Assembly (NCBI GenBank): GCA_913043285.1
Contig: CAJWML010000014.1
Location: 1 to 64,000, forward strand
Source: CAKZNE01 sp002695025
Lineage (GTDB): Bacteria > Bacteroidota > Bacteroidia > Flavobacteriales > Schleiferiaceae
Direction: 5' to 3'
Length of the DNA stretch: 64,000 nucleotides
Position 1 is the first letter of the stretch. Each line of letters opens with the position of its first letter. A model generated the notes under the pieces. That model saw nothing but the letters and a program-made list of their open reading frames with translations, searched no databases and was not told the DNA's origin. Of this stretch, positions 40,148 to 49,237 are shown piece after piece. The position numbers and the translations under genes are program-made.

Positions 40148-41428
40148 ATGGAAATTCACGAAGAGCGGATCCGCTTTCTCAACGATAAGCAAGCCAAGCC
40201 CGAGGGTCAGTATGTCCTTTACTGGATGCAGCAATCACAAAGAGCAGAGTGGAACCAGGCCCTGGAATACGCAGTGCAACAGTCCGCTGAAATGGACCTA
40301 GGCGTTTTGGTGGTTTTTGGCCTCATGGAAGACTACCCGGAAGTCAGCCTTCGGCACTATGCCTTTATGATGGAAGGTTTACAGGAAGTGGCCAGCCAGC
40401 TATCCGAAAGGAAGATAAAGTTTGTACTGGAAAAGGGTAGTCCGGAAAAAGTAGCCGTTAAATACACAAAAGATGCAGCCCTGGTGGTATGCGATAGAGG
40501 ATATCTGCGTCATCAGAAACAGTGGCGTAAACATGTTGCGGAGAAGTCACCGGTAAAAGTGGTTCAGCTAGAATGTGATTTAGTGGTACCCGTAGAAACG
40601 GTATCTGATAAGGAGAAGTATGCCGCCCGTACCATTCGCAGCAAGATCCATGAGCATTGGAAAAATTTCAGGCAGAAGGTAAGCATACAAAAGCCCGGTA
40701 AGAGATCCCTTTCGTTATCCTTCAAGGGTGAGGATATGGATAAAGCCACGGAATGGTTGGCTGATATGAACATTGCTCAAACACCCGGCCCGGTTACCGG
40801 CCATTTTAAAGGAGGTACTTCTGAGGCTAAGAAACGTTTCAGGAGCTGGTTGGAAAATTCCTATTCCCGCTATGACGAAAATCGAAGCCAACCCCACAGG
40901 GACGATGTTTCCTTTATGAGTCCCTACCTGCATTTCGGCCAGATATCGCCTTTATGGATACTGGAGCAACTGAAAGGCCGAAGGGGAAATAACCGGGAAG
41001 CGTATGAAGAAGAATTGATCGTACGAAGAGAACTGGCCGTCAATTTTGTGCATTACAATGCAGATTATGACTCGTTTAAGTGTATTCAGGGATGGGCGCT
41101 GGAAACCCTGGAAAAGCATAAGTCCGATGAACGCCCGAAAGTGTTTACCAAAGACCAATTGGAAAATGCGGAAACGGATGATGTATACTGGAATGCTGCC
41201 ATGCGCACCATGAAAGAGACTGGCTATTTACACAACCACATGCGCATGTATTGGGGAAAGCAAATACTGTTGTATACCAATACGCCCCAGTATGCCTATA
41301 AAGTGGCCCTTGAGCTCAATAATAAATACTTTCTGGATGGCAGGGATTGCAACAGTTTCGCCAATATTGTCTGGCTTTTTGGTAAGCATGACCGTGCCTG
41401 GGCCGAGCGTGCGATATGGGGAAAGTAA
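40148..41428 (+). CDS. phr: class II deoxyribodipyrimidine photolyase, C-terminus cut by frameshift
   Basis: From ATG at 40148 (MEIHEERIRFLND) this is a class II CPD photolyase: N-terminal YVLYWMQQSQRAEWNQALEYA (antenna domain), then YLHFGQISPLWILEQL, FVHYNADYDSFKCIQGWALETL, MRTMKETGYLHNHMRMYWGK, and the ending FLDGRDCNSFANIVWLFGKHDRAWAERAIWGK. It repairs UV dimers with FADH- and light. The stop at 41426-41428 comes about 30 residues earlier than in the family. Reinserting one G in GGGAAAG-TAAGGCCC would continue as V-R-P-MTRKGLERKIDTQAYLDKV, the family's normal tail, so a 1-bp deletion is present. Activity is uncertain. Confidence 0.93.
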   Translation: MEIHEERIRFLNDKQAKPEGQYVLYWMQQSQRAEWNQALEYAVQQSAEMDLGVLVVFGLMEDYPEVSLRHYAFMMEGLQEVASQLSERKIKFVLEKGSPEKVAVKYTKDAALVVCDRGYLRHQKQWRKHVAEKSPVKVVQLECDLVVPVETVSDKEKYAARTIRSKIHEHWKNFRQKVSIQKPGKRSLSLSFKGEDMDKATEWLADMNIAQTPGPVTGHFKGGTSEAKKRFRSWLENSYSRYDENRSQPHRDDVSFMSPYLHFGQISPLWILEQLKGRRGNNREAYEEELIVRRELAVNFVHYNADYDSFKCIQGWALETLEKHKSDERPKVFTKDQLENAETDDVYWNAAMRTMKETGYLHNHMRMYWGKQILLYTNTPQYAYKVALELNNKYFLDGRDCNSFANIVWLFGKHDRAWAERAIWGK

Positions 41429-41517
41429 GGCCCATGACCCGAAAAGGGCTGGAACGTAAAATAGATACGCAAGCCTACCTGGACAAAGTGCTACCTCCGA
41501 GAGGGGAGCAAGCATAG
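41429..41517 (+). pseudogene. out-of-frame C-terminal tail of the photolyase
   Basis: Frame +1 relative to the photolyase, this stretch reads RPMTRKGLERKIDTQAYLDK and ends at TAG 41515-41517. This is the conserved C-terminal end of class II photolyases, left outside the reading frame by the single-base deletion at about 41425. It could be a real mutation or a base-calling error. Confidence 0.85.
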
Positions 41518-41581
41518 AAGTTTAACCAGGGGATAGGCTACTCCTGAGCGAATATTTACATTTGTGCCTCTTGGATTTTCT

Positions 41582-43600
41582 ATGACCACAGAACAAGCTA
41601 AAGACCGTATAGATACTCTTCGGGAAGAACTGGAAGCTCATAATTATCGCTATTACGTGGAGGATAATCCCTCCATTTCGGATTATGATTTTGATCAGTT
41701 GCTGCGCGAACTGCAGGAGCTGGAAGATAAATTTCCGGAGTTTAATGACCCCAGTTCACCCACCCGCAGAGTAGGAGGAGAGGTAACGAGGAATTTTGAA
41801 ACAGTTCCTCACAAATATCCCATGCTTTCCCTCAGTAATACCTATTCCAAGGAGGAGTTGGAGGATTATCTCAAACGGATAGCCAAGCTGGTTCCGGACG
41901 ATATGGAATTTGTATGTGAATTGAAATACGATGGAGCAGCTATCGGTATTACCTACAGGAATGGTGTGCTGGAAAGAGCGGTTACCCGCGGGGATGGTAC
42001 CCAGGGTGATGATATCACGACCAATGTGAAGACCATCCGTTCTGTGCCTATGCGGCTGAGGGGAAAGGGTTACCCTGAAGAATTTGAGATACGCGGAGAG
42101 ATATTCATGTTGTTGGAAGGTTTCAACAAGTTGAACCAGGAGCGTATGGAAGAAGGGCTGGAGCCTTTTGCCAATCCCCGGAATACGGCCAGTGGTACCC
42201 TAAAAATGCAGGACAGTTCCATAGTAGCCAGCCGGCCGTTGGATAGTTTCCTCTATTTTGTTCTTTCCGATGAAGCTATTGCAGATAACCACTATACCAG
42301 CATGATGAAAGCCCGGGAATGGGGCTTTAAAGTTCCCTACCCGGAGAAAAATTACATTGCCAAGGCCAAAGACCTGGACGGTATTTTTGATTTTATCAAT
42401 TACTGGCAGGAAAACCGGCACTTGCTGCCCTTCGAAATTGATGGTGTGGTGGTAAAGGTGAACGATTATCGTCAGCAGGAAAAACTGGGTTCTACCGCTA
42501 AATCCCCGCGTTGGGCTATTGCCTATAAATACAAAGCCGAACAGGTATCTACCAGGCTAAATAGCATAACCTACCAGGTGGGCCGTACTGGAGCTATCAC
42601 TCCTGTTGCCAACCTGGAACCGGTCCAGTTGGCCGGTACCACCGTAAAACGCGCTTCACTCCATAATGCTGACCAGATAGAGAAGCTGGATTTAAGGGTG
42701 GGCGATCATGTATTTGTTGAAAAAGGTGGAGAGATCATACCCAAGGTTATTGGCGTGGATATGGAAAAACGCCCTCCTGGACTGGAGCCTGTTCAATACA
42801 TACAGCATTGTCCTGAGTGCAATACAGCACTTGTACGTGCTGAGGGAGAGGCCTTACATTACTGTCCTAACGATATGGGGTGCCCACCCCAGATAAAAGG
42901 ACGTATCCAGCATTTTATAAGCCGTAAGGCCATGGATATTGAAGGTATGGGCGGTGAAACCGTGGAGCTTTTTGTAAATGAAGGGCTTATTAGCAACATA
43001 GCCGATCTCTATACCCTGAAGAAGGAACAGCTTCTTCCATTGGAACGCCTGGCAGATAAGTCGGCCCAGAATATCATTGACGGCATAGAAGCCAGTAAGC
43101 AAATCCCTTTTCAGAGGGTTTTATTTGGCTTGGGTATCCGTTATGTGGGTGAAACAGTAGCCAAAAAGCTGGCCCGTCATTTCGAGAATATAGATCAACT
43201 AAGCCAGGCTTCGGAAGAGGAGCTGGTGGCTGTGGATGAGATCGGAGGAAGGATTGCCACCAGTGTTCGGGAATTTTTCACCGATGAACGGCATATAAAG
43301 CTGGTGGAGCGCTTAAAGCTGTACGGCTTGCAAATGGCGGTGGAAAAGCAGCAGGGTGGTTCACAGGTACTGGAAGGAATGACCATCGTGATATCCGGTA
43401 GCTTTGAAAATTATTCCCGCACCGAGATCAAGGATCTAATTGAAAAACACGGGGGTAAGAATACCGGTTCCGTATCCGGCAATACCGATCTGATTGTGGC
43501 CGGTGAAGGGATGGGGCCTTCCAAGCGTAAGAAGGCCGAAGACCTGGGTGTAAGGATTATTGATGAACAAGAATTCACACAACTCATTACTAACGCATGA
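41582..43600 (+). CDS. ligA: NAD-dependent DNA ligase
   Basis: 672 residues from ATG at 41582 (a GTG at 41564 would add 6 residues). All parts of LigA are present: Ia domain (YRYYVEDNPSISDYDFDQLL), catalytic ELKYDGAAIG with the adenylated Lys, TRGDGTQGDDIT, OB fold, Cys4 zinc finger (CPECNTALV...HYCPNDMGC), helix-hairpin-helix repeats (VDEIGGRIATSVREFF) and C-terminal BRCT domain (LEGMTIVISGSFENYSRTEI). Essential in replication and repair. Its TGA overlaps the ATG of the DUF6913 gene by 4 bp, beginning a coupled operon ligA - DUF6913 - dapA. Confidence 0.97.
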   Translation: MTTEQAKDRIDTLREELEAHNYRYYVEDNPSISDYDFDQLLRELQELEDKFPEFNDPSSPTRRVGGEVTRNFETVPHKYPMLSLSNTYSKEELEDYLKRIAKLVPDDMEFVCELKYDGAAIGITYRNGVLERAVTRGDGTQGDDITTNVKTIRSVPMRLRGKGYPEEFEIRGEIFMLLEGFNKLNQERMEEGLEPFANPRNTASGTLKMQDSSIVASRPLDSFLYFVLSDEAIADNHYTSMMKAREWGFKVPYPEKNYIAKAKDLDGIFDFINYWQENRHLLPFEIDGVVVKVNDYRQQEKLGSTAKSPRWAIAYKYKAEQVSTRLNSITYQVGRTGAITPVANLEPVQLAGTTVKRASLHNADQIEKLDLRVGDHVFVEKGGEIIPKVIGVDMEKRPPGLEPVQYIQHCPECNTALVRAEGEALHYCPNDMGCPPQIKGRIQHFISRKAMDIEGMGGETVELFVNEGLISNIADLYTLKKEQLLPLERLADKSAQNIIDGIEASKQIPFQRVLFGLGIRYVGETVAKKLARHFENIDQLSQASEEELVAVDEIGGRIATSVREFFTDERHIKLVERLKLYGLQMAVEKQQGGSQVLEGMTIVISGSFENYSRTEIKDLIEKHGGKNTGSVSGNTDLIVAGEGMGPSKRKKAEDLGVRIIDEQEFTQLITNA

Positions 43601-44139
43601 GCATACGCGAACGACTAAGGGCTTATGCATTGCGACAAGGCTTTAATCAAAGTTTCCAGGCCCATGATTACCCCGGTTTTAAACTGCTTAAACGGGTAGG
43701 TATCGCCTTCCAGGCAGGTCAATCCGAAAAGGCTGTATTGGACTATGCCCGTGAGCTGAGAAATAAAGGTAAGGAAGTACATTTACTGGGGTACATCCCC
43801 AAACGTAGAAAAGACATTGAAGGCATTCCTTCCTATCCCTGGTTATGCAAGAGTGATGTAAACTGGCTGGGTGTACCAAAGGGTAAGGAAGTGAGTGATT
43901 TCCTGGCTCTTCATTTTGGCGTTTATATTGAAATACTGGATGCGCAAAGCCACCCTTTGGATTTTGTATCCTCACGCGTGGCGGCAGACTTCAAGATCGG
44001 TTTTTCTACCCGTGAGGAATTGGGTTTTGATCTTTCCCTGCAAATGATGGAAAAATCACCTGCCCAGTCTGCCTTCAAAGAAATCGACTATTACCTGAAT
44101 TTTATCAATAATAAAGAGAGCAAAGAGCAAAAAATATGA
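43597..44139 (+). CDS. DUF6913 family protein
   Basis: The 180-residue protein corresponds to the DUF6913 family found between ligA and dapA in many Flavobacteriia. Features: basic N-terminus (RERLRAYALRQGFNQSFQAHDYPGFKLLKRVGIAF), VLDYARELRNKGKEVHLLGYIPKRRKDIEG, and SSRVAADFKIGFSTREELGFDLSLQM. No catalytic motif is visible and the function is unknown. It overlaps ligA upstream and dapA downstream by 4 bp each (ATGA), so translation is coupled. Probably cytoplasmic. Confidence 0.9.
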   Translation: MSIRERLRAYALRQGFNQSFQAHDYPGFKLLKRVGIAFQAGQSEKAVLDYARELRNKGKEVHLLGYIPKRRKDIEGIPSYPWLCKSDVNWLGVPKGKEVSDFLALHFGVYIEILDAQSHPLDFVSSRVAADFKIGFSTREELGFDLSLQMMEKSPAQSAFKEIDYYLNFINNKESKEQKI

Positions 44140-45020
44140 ATCAATTCAAAGGAGTAGGGGTTGCACTGATCACCCCTTTTGACAAGGATGAAAACATAGA
44201 TTATAACGGCCTGGAAAAGTTGGTCAATCATTGCCTGGAGGGCGGTGTGGACTACCTTGTGGTAATGGGAACCACCGGAGAAAACCCGGTTCTTTCCACC
44301 CAGGAAAAGCTGGATGTACTTAAACATGTACAGAAGGTAAATGCCGGAAGAAAGCCTGTGGTGTATGGCATTGGGGGTAATAATACACGTGGTTTGGTAC
44401 AAACTATCAAGAATACCGACTTCAGCGGTATTGATGCCATCCTCTCCGTATCACCCTATTACAATAAACCCACCCAGGAAGGAATATACCAGCATTATAA
44501 GACCCTGAGCGAGGCCAGCCCGGTGCCCATCATTCTTTATAATGTACCGGGTCGCACCTCCTCCAACATTACTGCAGAAACTACCTTACGTCTGGCCCAT
44601 GACTTTGAGAATATCATAGCCGTAAAAGAAGCCAGCGGAAATTTAGAGCAAGTAATGAAGATCATTAATGAGAAACCGAAGGGTTTCCTGGTAATCAGTG
44701 GAGATGATAACCTTACGCTTCCCATGATCGCATGTGGCGGTGATGGTGTAATATCCGTTAGCGGACAGGGATTTCCGGAAGTGTTCTGCCAGATGGTACA
44801 CGATGCCTTGGAGGATAAAATGGAAAGTGCCCGAGCTGCACATTACCGTCTGTTTGAGGTCACCAAAATGCTCTTTGAAGAAGGGAATCCCGGTGGTATT
44901 AAAGCTGCGCTGGAGTATGCGGGTGTTTGCGGTAAAACTATGCGCCAACCGCTCTGGAAGATCAGTGATAACCTAGGTGAAAGGATTAAAGGAGAAATTA
45001 CCCGGCACGATCTGAAATAA
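44136..45020 (+). CDS. dapA: 4-hydroxy-tetrahydrodipicolinate synthase
   Basis: The 294-residue protein is DapA: GVALITPFDKDENIDYNGLEKLVNHCLEGGVDYLVVMGTTGENP, the Schiff-base region IAVKEASGNLEQVM (catalytic Lys in VKEASG), and LYNVPGRTSSNI with the catalytic Tyr. It condenses pyruvate with aspartate semialdehyde in lysine and diaminopimelate (peptidoglycan) synthesis. Normal length. Last gene of the coupled ligA operon, ending at a strong terminator. Confidence 0.97.
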   Translation: MNQFKGVGVALITPFDKDENIDYNGLEKLVNHCLEGGVDYLVVMGTTGENPVLSTQEKLDVLKHVQKVNAGRKPVVYGIGGNNTRGLVQTIKNTDFSGIDAILSVSPYYNKPTQEGIYQHYKTLSEASPVPIILYNVPGRTSSNITAETTLRLAHDFENIIAVKEASGNLEQVMKIINEKPKGFLVISGDDNLTLPMIACGGDGVISVSGQGFPEVFCQMVHDALEDKMESARAAHYRLFEVTKMLFEEGNPGGIKAALEYAGVCGKTMRQPLWKISDNLGERIKGEITRHDLK

Positions 45021-45032
45021 TAAATAGAAATT

Positions 45033-45061
45033 AAAAGCCCCGTATCATACGGGGCTTTTTT
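45033..45061 (+). terminator. intrinsic terminator after dapA
   Basis: AAAAGCCCCGTA and TACGGGGCTTTT make a perfect stem around a 3-nt loop, with a T run of seven. It lies 12 bp past the dapA stop. Clear Rho-independent terminator. Confidence 0.95.
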
Positions 45062-45266
45062 TGGAGCAACGCAAATATTTAGCTCGTAGTATATTTTTTG
45101 AGGGTTGAGCTACCCTTATCTTTGACTCTGTATTTCAAAAAGTTGCGAAGTTTATTTCTGTGAAAATAATAAGTGGCAATACCCCCTGTAAAAATTATCC
45201 GCCTAAATTTGGCATGCCAATTGCCTAAGCTGAAACGCATATTACTAACAACACAAAACCACAACT

Positions 45267-45848
45267 ATGAAATCAAATTTTTTCCTTGTCGCGGCTCTCT
45301 GTATAGGTATAGCCAGCTGTAATTCCACTAAAAAAGTAACCCGGGTTGATGAGGGTGAACAGATAGACCTTAGCGGTCGCTGGAACGATACCGATTCCCG
45401 TTTGGTAGCCAATGAAATGGTACAGGATGCCCTTAGCCGTCCCTGGTTAGGTGATCACATGCAGGATGCCGGTAAAAAGCCCAGTATTATTGTAGGTCTC
45501 GTAAAGAATAAGACCAGCGAACACATTGCTACTGAAACTTTTATTAATGATATTGAACGTGCCTTTATTAACTCCGGACGGGTAAACCTGGTACAGGGAG
45601 GAGAATTCCGTAACGACCTGAGGGCCGAAAAGCTGGATCAGCAGGATAACGCTTCTATGGAAACCGTGAAGCGCTTTGGCCGTGAAATGGGTGCGGACTA
45701 TATTATGCAGGGAACCGTAAGTTCCATTACCGATAGTGATGGTCGCACCAAACTGGTGTTCTACCAAACCGATCTTTCCCTTACCAATATCGAGACCAAC
45801 CAAAAAGTGTGGATTGGTGACAAAAAGATCAAGAAAGTCGTAGAATAA
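45267..45848 (+). CDS. LpoB-like lipoprotein (penicillin-binding protein activator)
   Basis: The 193-residue protein has a lipoprotein signal (VAALCIGIASC) and then matches the LpoB fold: DLSGRWNDTDSRLVANEMVQDAL, PSIIVGLVKNKTSEHIATETFINDIERAFINSGRVNLVQ, and AMETV-like MGADYIMQGTVSSITDSDGRTKLVFYQTDLSLTN. In E. coli LpoB stimulates PBP1b from the outer membrane; many Bacteroidota have a similar protein, but its target here is inferred. It is followed at 23 bp by the COG3014 lipoprotein gene. A TAAATTTG element (45204-45211) lies 55 bp upstream. Confidence 0.9.
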   Translation: MKSNFFLVAALCIGIASCNSTKKVTRVDEGEQIDLSGRWNDTDSRLVANEMVQDALSRPWLGDHMQDAGKKPSIIVGLVKNKTSEHIATETFINDIERAFINSGRVNLVQGGEFRNDLRAEKLDQQDNASMETVKRFGREMGADYIMQGTVSSITDSDGRTKLVFYQTDLSLTNIETNQKVWIGDKKIKKVVE

Positions 45849-45871
45849 ATCACTGCTAATTACCAATTTCC

Positions 45872-47302
45872 GTGAACCTTATTGCACGATATTTTCGCGG
45901 AAGGCTCCGGTTTATCACCGGGGCTTTCCTTCTAACTGCATTGCTTGGCCTGAGCAGTTGTGCTACCTATTACGAGCGAAATGCTCAGTTCCAGGAAGCC
46001 TTTGCTGCTGGCGATATTCAGAAAGCGGATAAACTACTGGATAAGAATGAAAAAACAGGCAAAGGCCGCAACCGGTTGTTATATTTTATGCAAAAAGGCG
46101 TGGTGTTGCAGATGCAGGGAAAGTTTGAGGAAAGCAACCAATACCTGGAGCAGGCTTATACCTTCATTGAAGATTACAAAAAGAACTTTGGTAGCGAAGC
46201 CCTTAGTCTTCTCACCAATCCTATGATGAAGCCTTATACGGGTGAGGATCATGAAAAGGTCCTCATTCATTATTATAAGGCGCTAAACTATCTTCAGTTA
46301 AACCAACCACAACCTGCCCTTGTAGAAGCCCGCAGGTTGAATAACAAGCTCAATCAGCTTAACGATAAGTACGAGAATAAAAAGAATCGGTATAAAGACG
46401 ATGCCTTTGCACACATCCTGATGGGTATTGCTTACGAAATGGATAATGATGTAAACAATGCCTTTATTGCTTATCGTAATGCCTATAATACGTATAAAGA
46501 CAGTTATTCCTCTGAATTTGGGGTGTCCACTCCCGAACAGTTGAAGCAAGACCTTTTGCGTACCGCTTACCTGAACGGTTTTGGTACGGAGCTCGATTTT
46601 TACGAGCGGGAATTCAACACCAGGTATAAGCCTGCTCCTGCTAAAAATGGTGAATTGGTATTCTTCTGGCACAATGGCCTCGGGCCGGTTAAAGACGAGT
46701 GGAGTATAAATTTTACCGTAGTAAAAGGATCGGGCGGTATGGCCACTTTTGTGAATGAAGACATGGGGCTTAATTTTTCGTTTCCGGTATCCGAAAGTGG
46801 AGATGGTAAAGGTGGGCTGGGTGATCTTAAATTGGTGCGTGTAGCCTTTCCAAAATACCTGGAACGGACGCCTTATTACCAGCAAGCCAGTCTGCAAATA
46901 GATGGTTCTACTTACCAGCTGGAACGGACCGAGAATATTAATGCCATAGCCTTCTCTGTTTTACAGGATCGCATGTTGCGCGAAATGGGAACCAGCTTAC
47001 TGCGTTTGGCCCTGAAACAGGCAGCGGAATACGCCATGCGGGAGGATAACCAAGACATGGGTGCTGTAGTGAGCCTGGTAAATGCACTTACTGAAAAGGC
47101 AGATACCCGTAACTGGCAAACTTTGCCTTACAGTATTTCGTATGCCCGCGTACCTTTAAAGGAGGGTGTGAACAGTGTAAAGCTTAAGACTGAAGGCCCC
47201 AACGGAAGCTCCGAAGAAGAGTCTTTCACTTTTGAATCGCAACCCGGCCGTACGATATTTCACATTTATAGTACTTTGGACAGCTCAGCACCGCATAATT
47301 AA
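45872..47302 (+). CDS. COG3014-family lipoprotein with TPR-like repeats
   Basis: The 476-residue protein starts with GTG at 45872 (no better ATG keeps the signal) and has a lipoprotein signal (GAFLLTALLGLSSC). TPR-like helices follow (AFAAGDIQKADKLLDKNEK, GKFEESNQYLEQAYTFIEDYKKNFG, QPQPALVEARRLNNKLNQLNDKYENKKNRYKDDAFAHILMGIAYEM), then a beta domain with NGELVFFWHNGLGPVKDEWSI. This is the COG3014 type; often encoded next to LpoB-like genes, as here (23 bp), suggesting a common role in cell-wall synthesis control. Confidence 0.9.
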   Translation: MNLIARYFRGRLRFITGAFLLTALLGLSSCATYYERNAQFQEAFAAGDIQKADKLLDKNEKTGKGRNRLLYFMQKGVVLQMQGKFEESNQYLEQAYTFIEDYKKNFGSEALSLLTNPMMKPYTGEDHEKVLIHYYKALNYLQLNQPQPALVEARRLNNKLNQLNDKYENKKNRYKDDAFAHILMGIAYEMDNDVNNAFIAYRNAYNTYKDSYSSEFGVSTPEQLKQDLLRTAYLNGFGTELDFYEREFNTRYKPAPAKNGELVFFWHNGLGPVKDEWSINFTVVKGSGGMATFVNEDMGLNFSFPVSESGDGKGGLGDLKLVRVAFPKYLERTPYYQQASLQIDGSTYQLERTENINAIAFSVLQDRMLREMGTSLLRLALKQAAEYAMREDNQDMGAVVSLVNALTEKADTRNWQTLPYSISYARVPLKEGVNSVKLKTEGPNGSSEEESFTFESQPGRTIFHIYSTLDSSAPHN

Positions 47303-47328
47303 ATTCCTGCTTTAGTATATTTGGTAGC

Positions 47329-47634
47329 ATGCTAAGGCTACTGAAATGGGTGCGTCATCATTTTGAATTAGGGGTTTGGGTCACCGGCCTTATTGCACTT
47401 TATTGTATGCCGGCCGGTAATGATCATTTTTCTCTTTGTGTTTTTAATGCCTTGGGATTTACCTGGTGCCCGGGTTGCGGTATAGGTCATTCCATCCATT
47501 ACTATCTTCACATGGATTTTGTTAGAGGATGGGAAGAGCATTATCTGGGCGCTTTGGCCGTTCCTGTAATCTTATACAGGGTATTTCAACTTCTGAAACA
47601 ATTCATCTCAAACCAAAAAATATCCTATGTCTAG
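47329..47634 (+). CDS. DUF2752 membrane protein
   Basis: The 101-residue protein has two or three hydrophobic segments (LGVWVTGLIALYC, LCVFNALGFTWC, YLGALAVPVILYRVFQL) and the DUF2752 motif CPGCGIGHSIHYYLHMDF. Function unknown; the Cys pair may bind metal. Its stop overlaps the ATG of the TM2 gene by 8 bp, so the two are translated together. Confidence 0.88.
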   Translation: MLRLLKWVRHHFELGVWVTGLIALYCMPAGNDHFSLCVFNALGFTWCPGCGIGHSIHYYLHMDFVRGWEEHYLGALAVPVILYRVFQLLKQFISNQKISYV

Positions 47635-47986
47635 AAAATTATTTCAATTGATACCCGGTCTGGAACATGAAGAAATGCAGTTTATAGATAGCATTTCCCG
47701 CGACATGACCGATGAAGAGCTTACTACTTTTGCATCAGTTTATAACAGTAAAAGAAAAAGTCCGGATACGATTCTTATAGGTTGCATACTGGGGCTGTTT
47801 CCCGGTGTGGCAGGGATCCAGCGATTCCTTATCAACCAGATAGGGATGGGGATATTGTACCTGTTTACTGCAGGCCTCTGTTTGGTAGGAACTATTGTAG
47901 ATCTGGTAAATTACAAGAAACTGGCCTTTGAGTACAATCAAAAAATGGCCTACGAGTCCATTCAGATGATGAAATTCATGCGCTAA
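47627..47986 (+). CDS. TM2-domain membrane protein
   Basis: The 119-residue protein has a soluble helical N-terminus (EEMQFIDSISRDMTDEELTTFASVYNSKRK) and two C-terminal membrane helices with the TM2 signature (GVAGIQRFLINQIGMGILYLFTAGLCLVGTIVDLV). TM2 proteins are of unknown function. It is coupled to the DUF2752 gene. The product should sit in the inner membrane with its N-terminus in the cytoplasm. Confidence 0.9.
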   Translation: MSRKLFQLIPGLEHEEMQFIDSISRDMTDEELTTFASVYNSKRKSPDTILIGCILGLFPGVAGIQRFLINQIGMGILYLFTAGLCLVGTIVDLVNYKKLAFEYNQKMAYESIQMMKFMR

Positions 47987-48030
47987 AAAATGAGCATAAA
48001 GCTCCTTTCTTCGTTCATAAAAACACCTGA

Positions 48031-49158
48031 TTATTCTTTAAAAGGATCACTGAATTTTTCATCCTTGACCATAACCTCATCAGTCAGCGTATTTAAAAAA
48101 GCCACCAGTGCTTCTTTTTCAGTTTCGTCCAGATTCAACTGCCGCACCTGACCATCCGGAAGAAGCAGGGGTGGGTTCAGGGCTGTGCTATTTTGTACCC
48201 CGCTATTGTAATGTTCGATAACCTCGCGAAGGGTAGTAAAACGCCCATCGTGCATATAAGGATCGGTAATTCCGATATTCTTTAAAGATCCTACTTTGAA
48301 CTTTCCGTTTAACTGTGCATTGCCATTTATGCCTGCGCCTTGGTCGGTAATAATGGCATCCAGTCCATTATTGCGCGGTCCGGGTGCAATAAAGGCATCG
48401 GTACCATGGCAGGCCGCACAACCTATTTGTGGATTGAGGAAAAGAGCTTTTCCCTGGTTTTCCTGCGCAGTGAAATTAGGAAATGGCTGGTCGGAGTTGT
48501 TCACCTGTGCCCGCCCTTCATCATACTTACTGTTATAGGAGGTCATACTCCTTACAAACTGCGCAAGACTGCTGGCGATACGGGCTTCAGTGATCTCAGC
48601 ATTTCCGAATGCATCGGTAAAAAGATCCTGGTAGTAAGGGAGCTTTTCCAAACGGGCAATAACACTATCCAGGGTCATACCCATTTCAACCTGATCCTGT
48701 ATAGGCATGAGTACCTGGTCTTCCAGGCTTGCAGCTCTCTCATCCCAGAAAAAACGTCCATTGGCATAGTAACGACTGTTGGCCAGGCTCATAGAGTGGC
48801 GGCCGGTTTTGCCACCATCAAAGCCATCACTCAGCGTAAGTGGGTCGGAAAAACCCTTTGCCTGCTGATGACAGTTTCCACAGGAAATACTGCGATTGAG
48901 GCTCAGGTTCTTTTCATAGAAAAGTACTCTTCCCAATGTAGCACCTTCATTGGTAATAGGGTTTACCACGGGAGTGTTGTCCGCATCGGCAACCGGGCCC
49001 TGGGTTAAGTAATTGGGTAAAGCCGGATCGTAATTAAACGGTACCTCCGGAAGGTTGAGGACGGATGAACTGGTGTTAGGATCTTTGTTCTGAACACCAT
49101 CTTCTTTACGGCACGCCATCAGTGCCAATAACATTAAAAGGAGGGGCAGCTTTTTCAT
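48031..49158 (-). CDS. dihaem cytochrome c peroxidase, lipoprotein
   Basis: 375 residues from ATG at 49158, which starts the lipoprotein signal (MKKLPLLLMLLALMAC); an upstream ATG at 49227 would precede it by 23 residues. Two haem c motifs, CGNCH and CAACH, with the peroxidase/MauG pattern between them (GFSDPLTLSDGFDGGKTGRHSMSLANSRYYANGRFFWDERAASLEDQ) identify a CcpA-type enzyme that reduces H2O2. The mature protein is probably attached to the outer face of a membrane. It follows the CpxP-like gene of the sigma-factor cluster by 80 bp and may be one of its targets. Confidence 0.94.
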   Translation of the reverse strand: MKKLPLLLMLLALMACRKEDGVQNKDPNTSSSVLNLPEVPFNYDPALPNYLTQGPVADADNTPVVNPITNEGATLGRVLFYEKNLSLNRSISCGNCHQQAKGFSDPLTLSDGFDGGKTGRHSMSLANSRYYANGRFFWDERAASLEDQVLMPIQDQVEMGMTLDSVIARLEKLPYYQDLFTDAFGNAEITEARIASSLAQFVRSMTSYNSKYDEGRAQVNNSDQPFPNFTAQENQGKALFLNPQIGCAACHGTDAFIAPGPRNNGLDAIITDQGAGINGNAQLNGKFKVGSLKNIGITDPYMHDGRFTTLREVIEHYNSGVQNSTALNPPLLLPDGQVRQLNLDETEKEALVAFLNTLTDEVMVKDEKFSDPFKE

Positions 49159-49237
49159 AATCGCTAAGGTTTTTAGTGATGATTTAATACTTAGACGACA
49201 TTCCGATCCAAAACCTGCGCTCTTCACATAAAAAACA

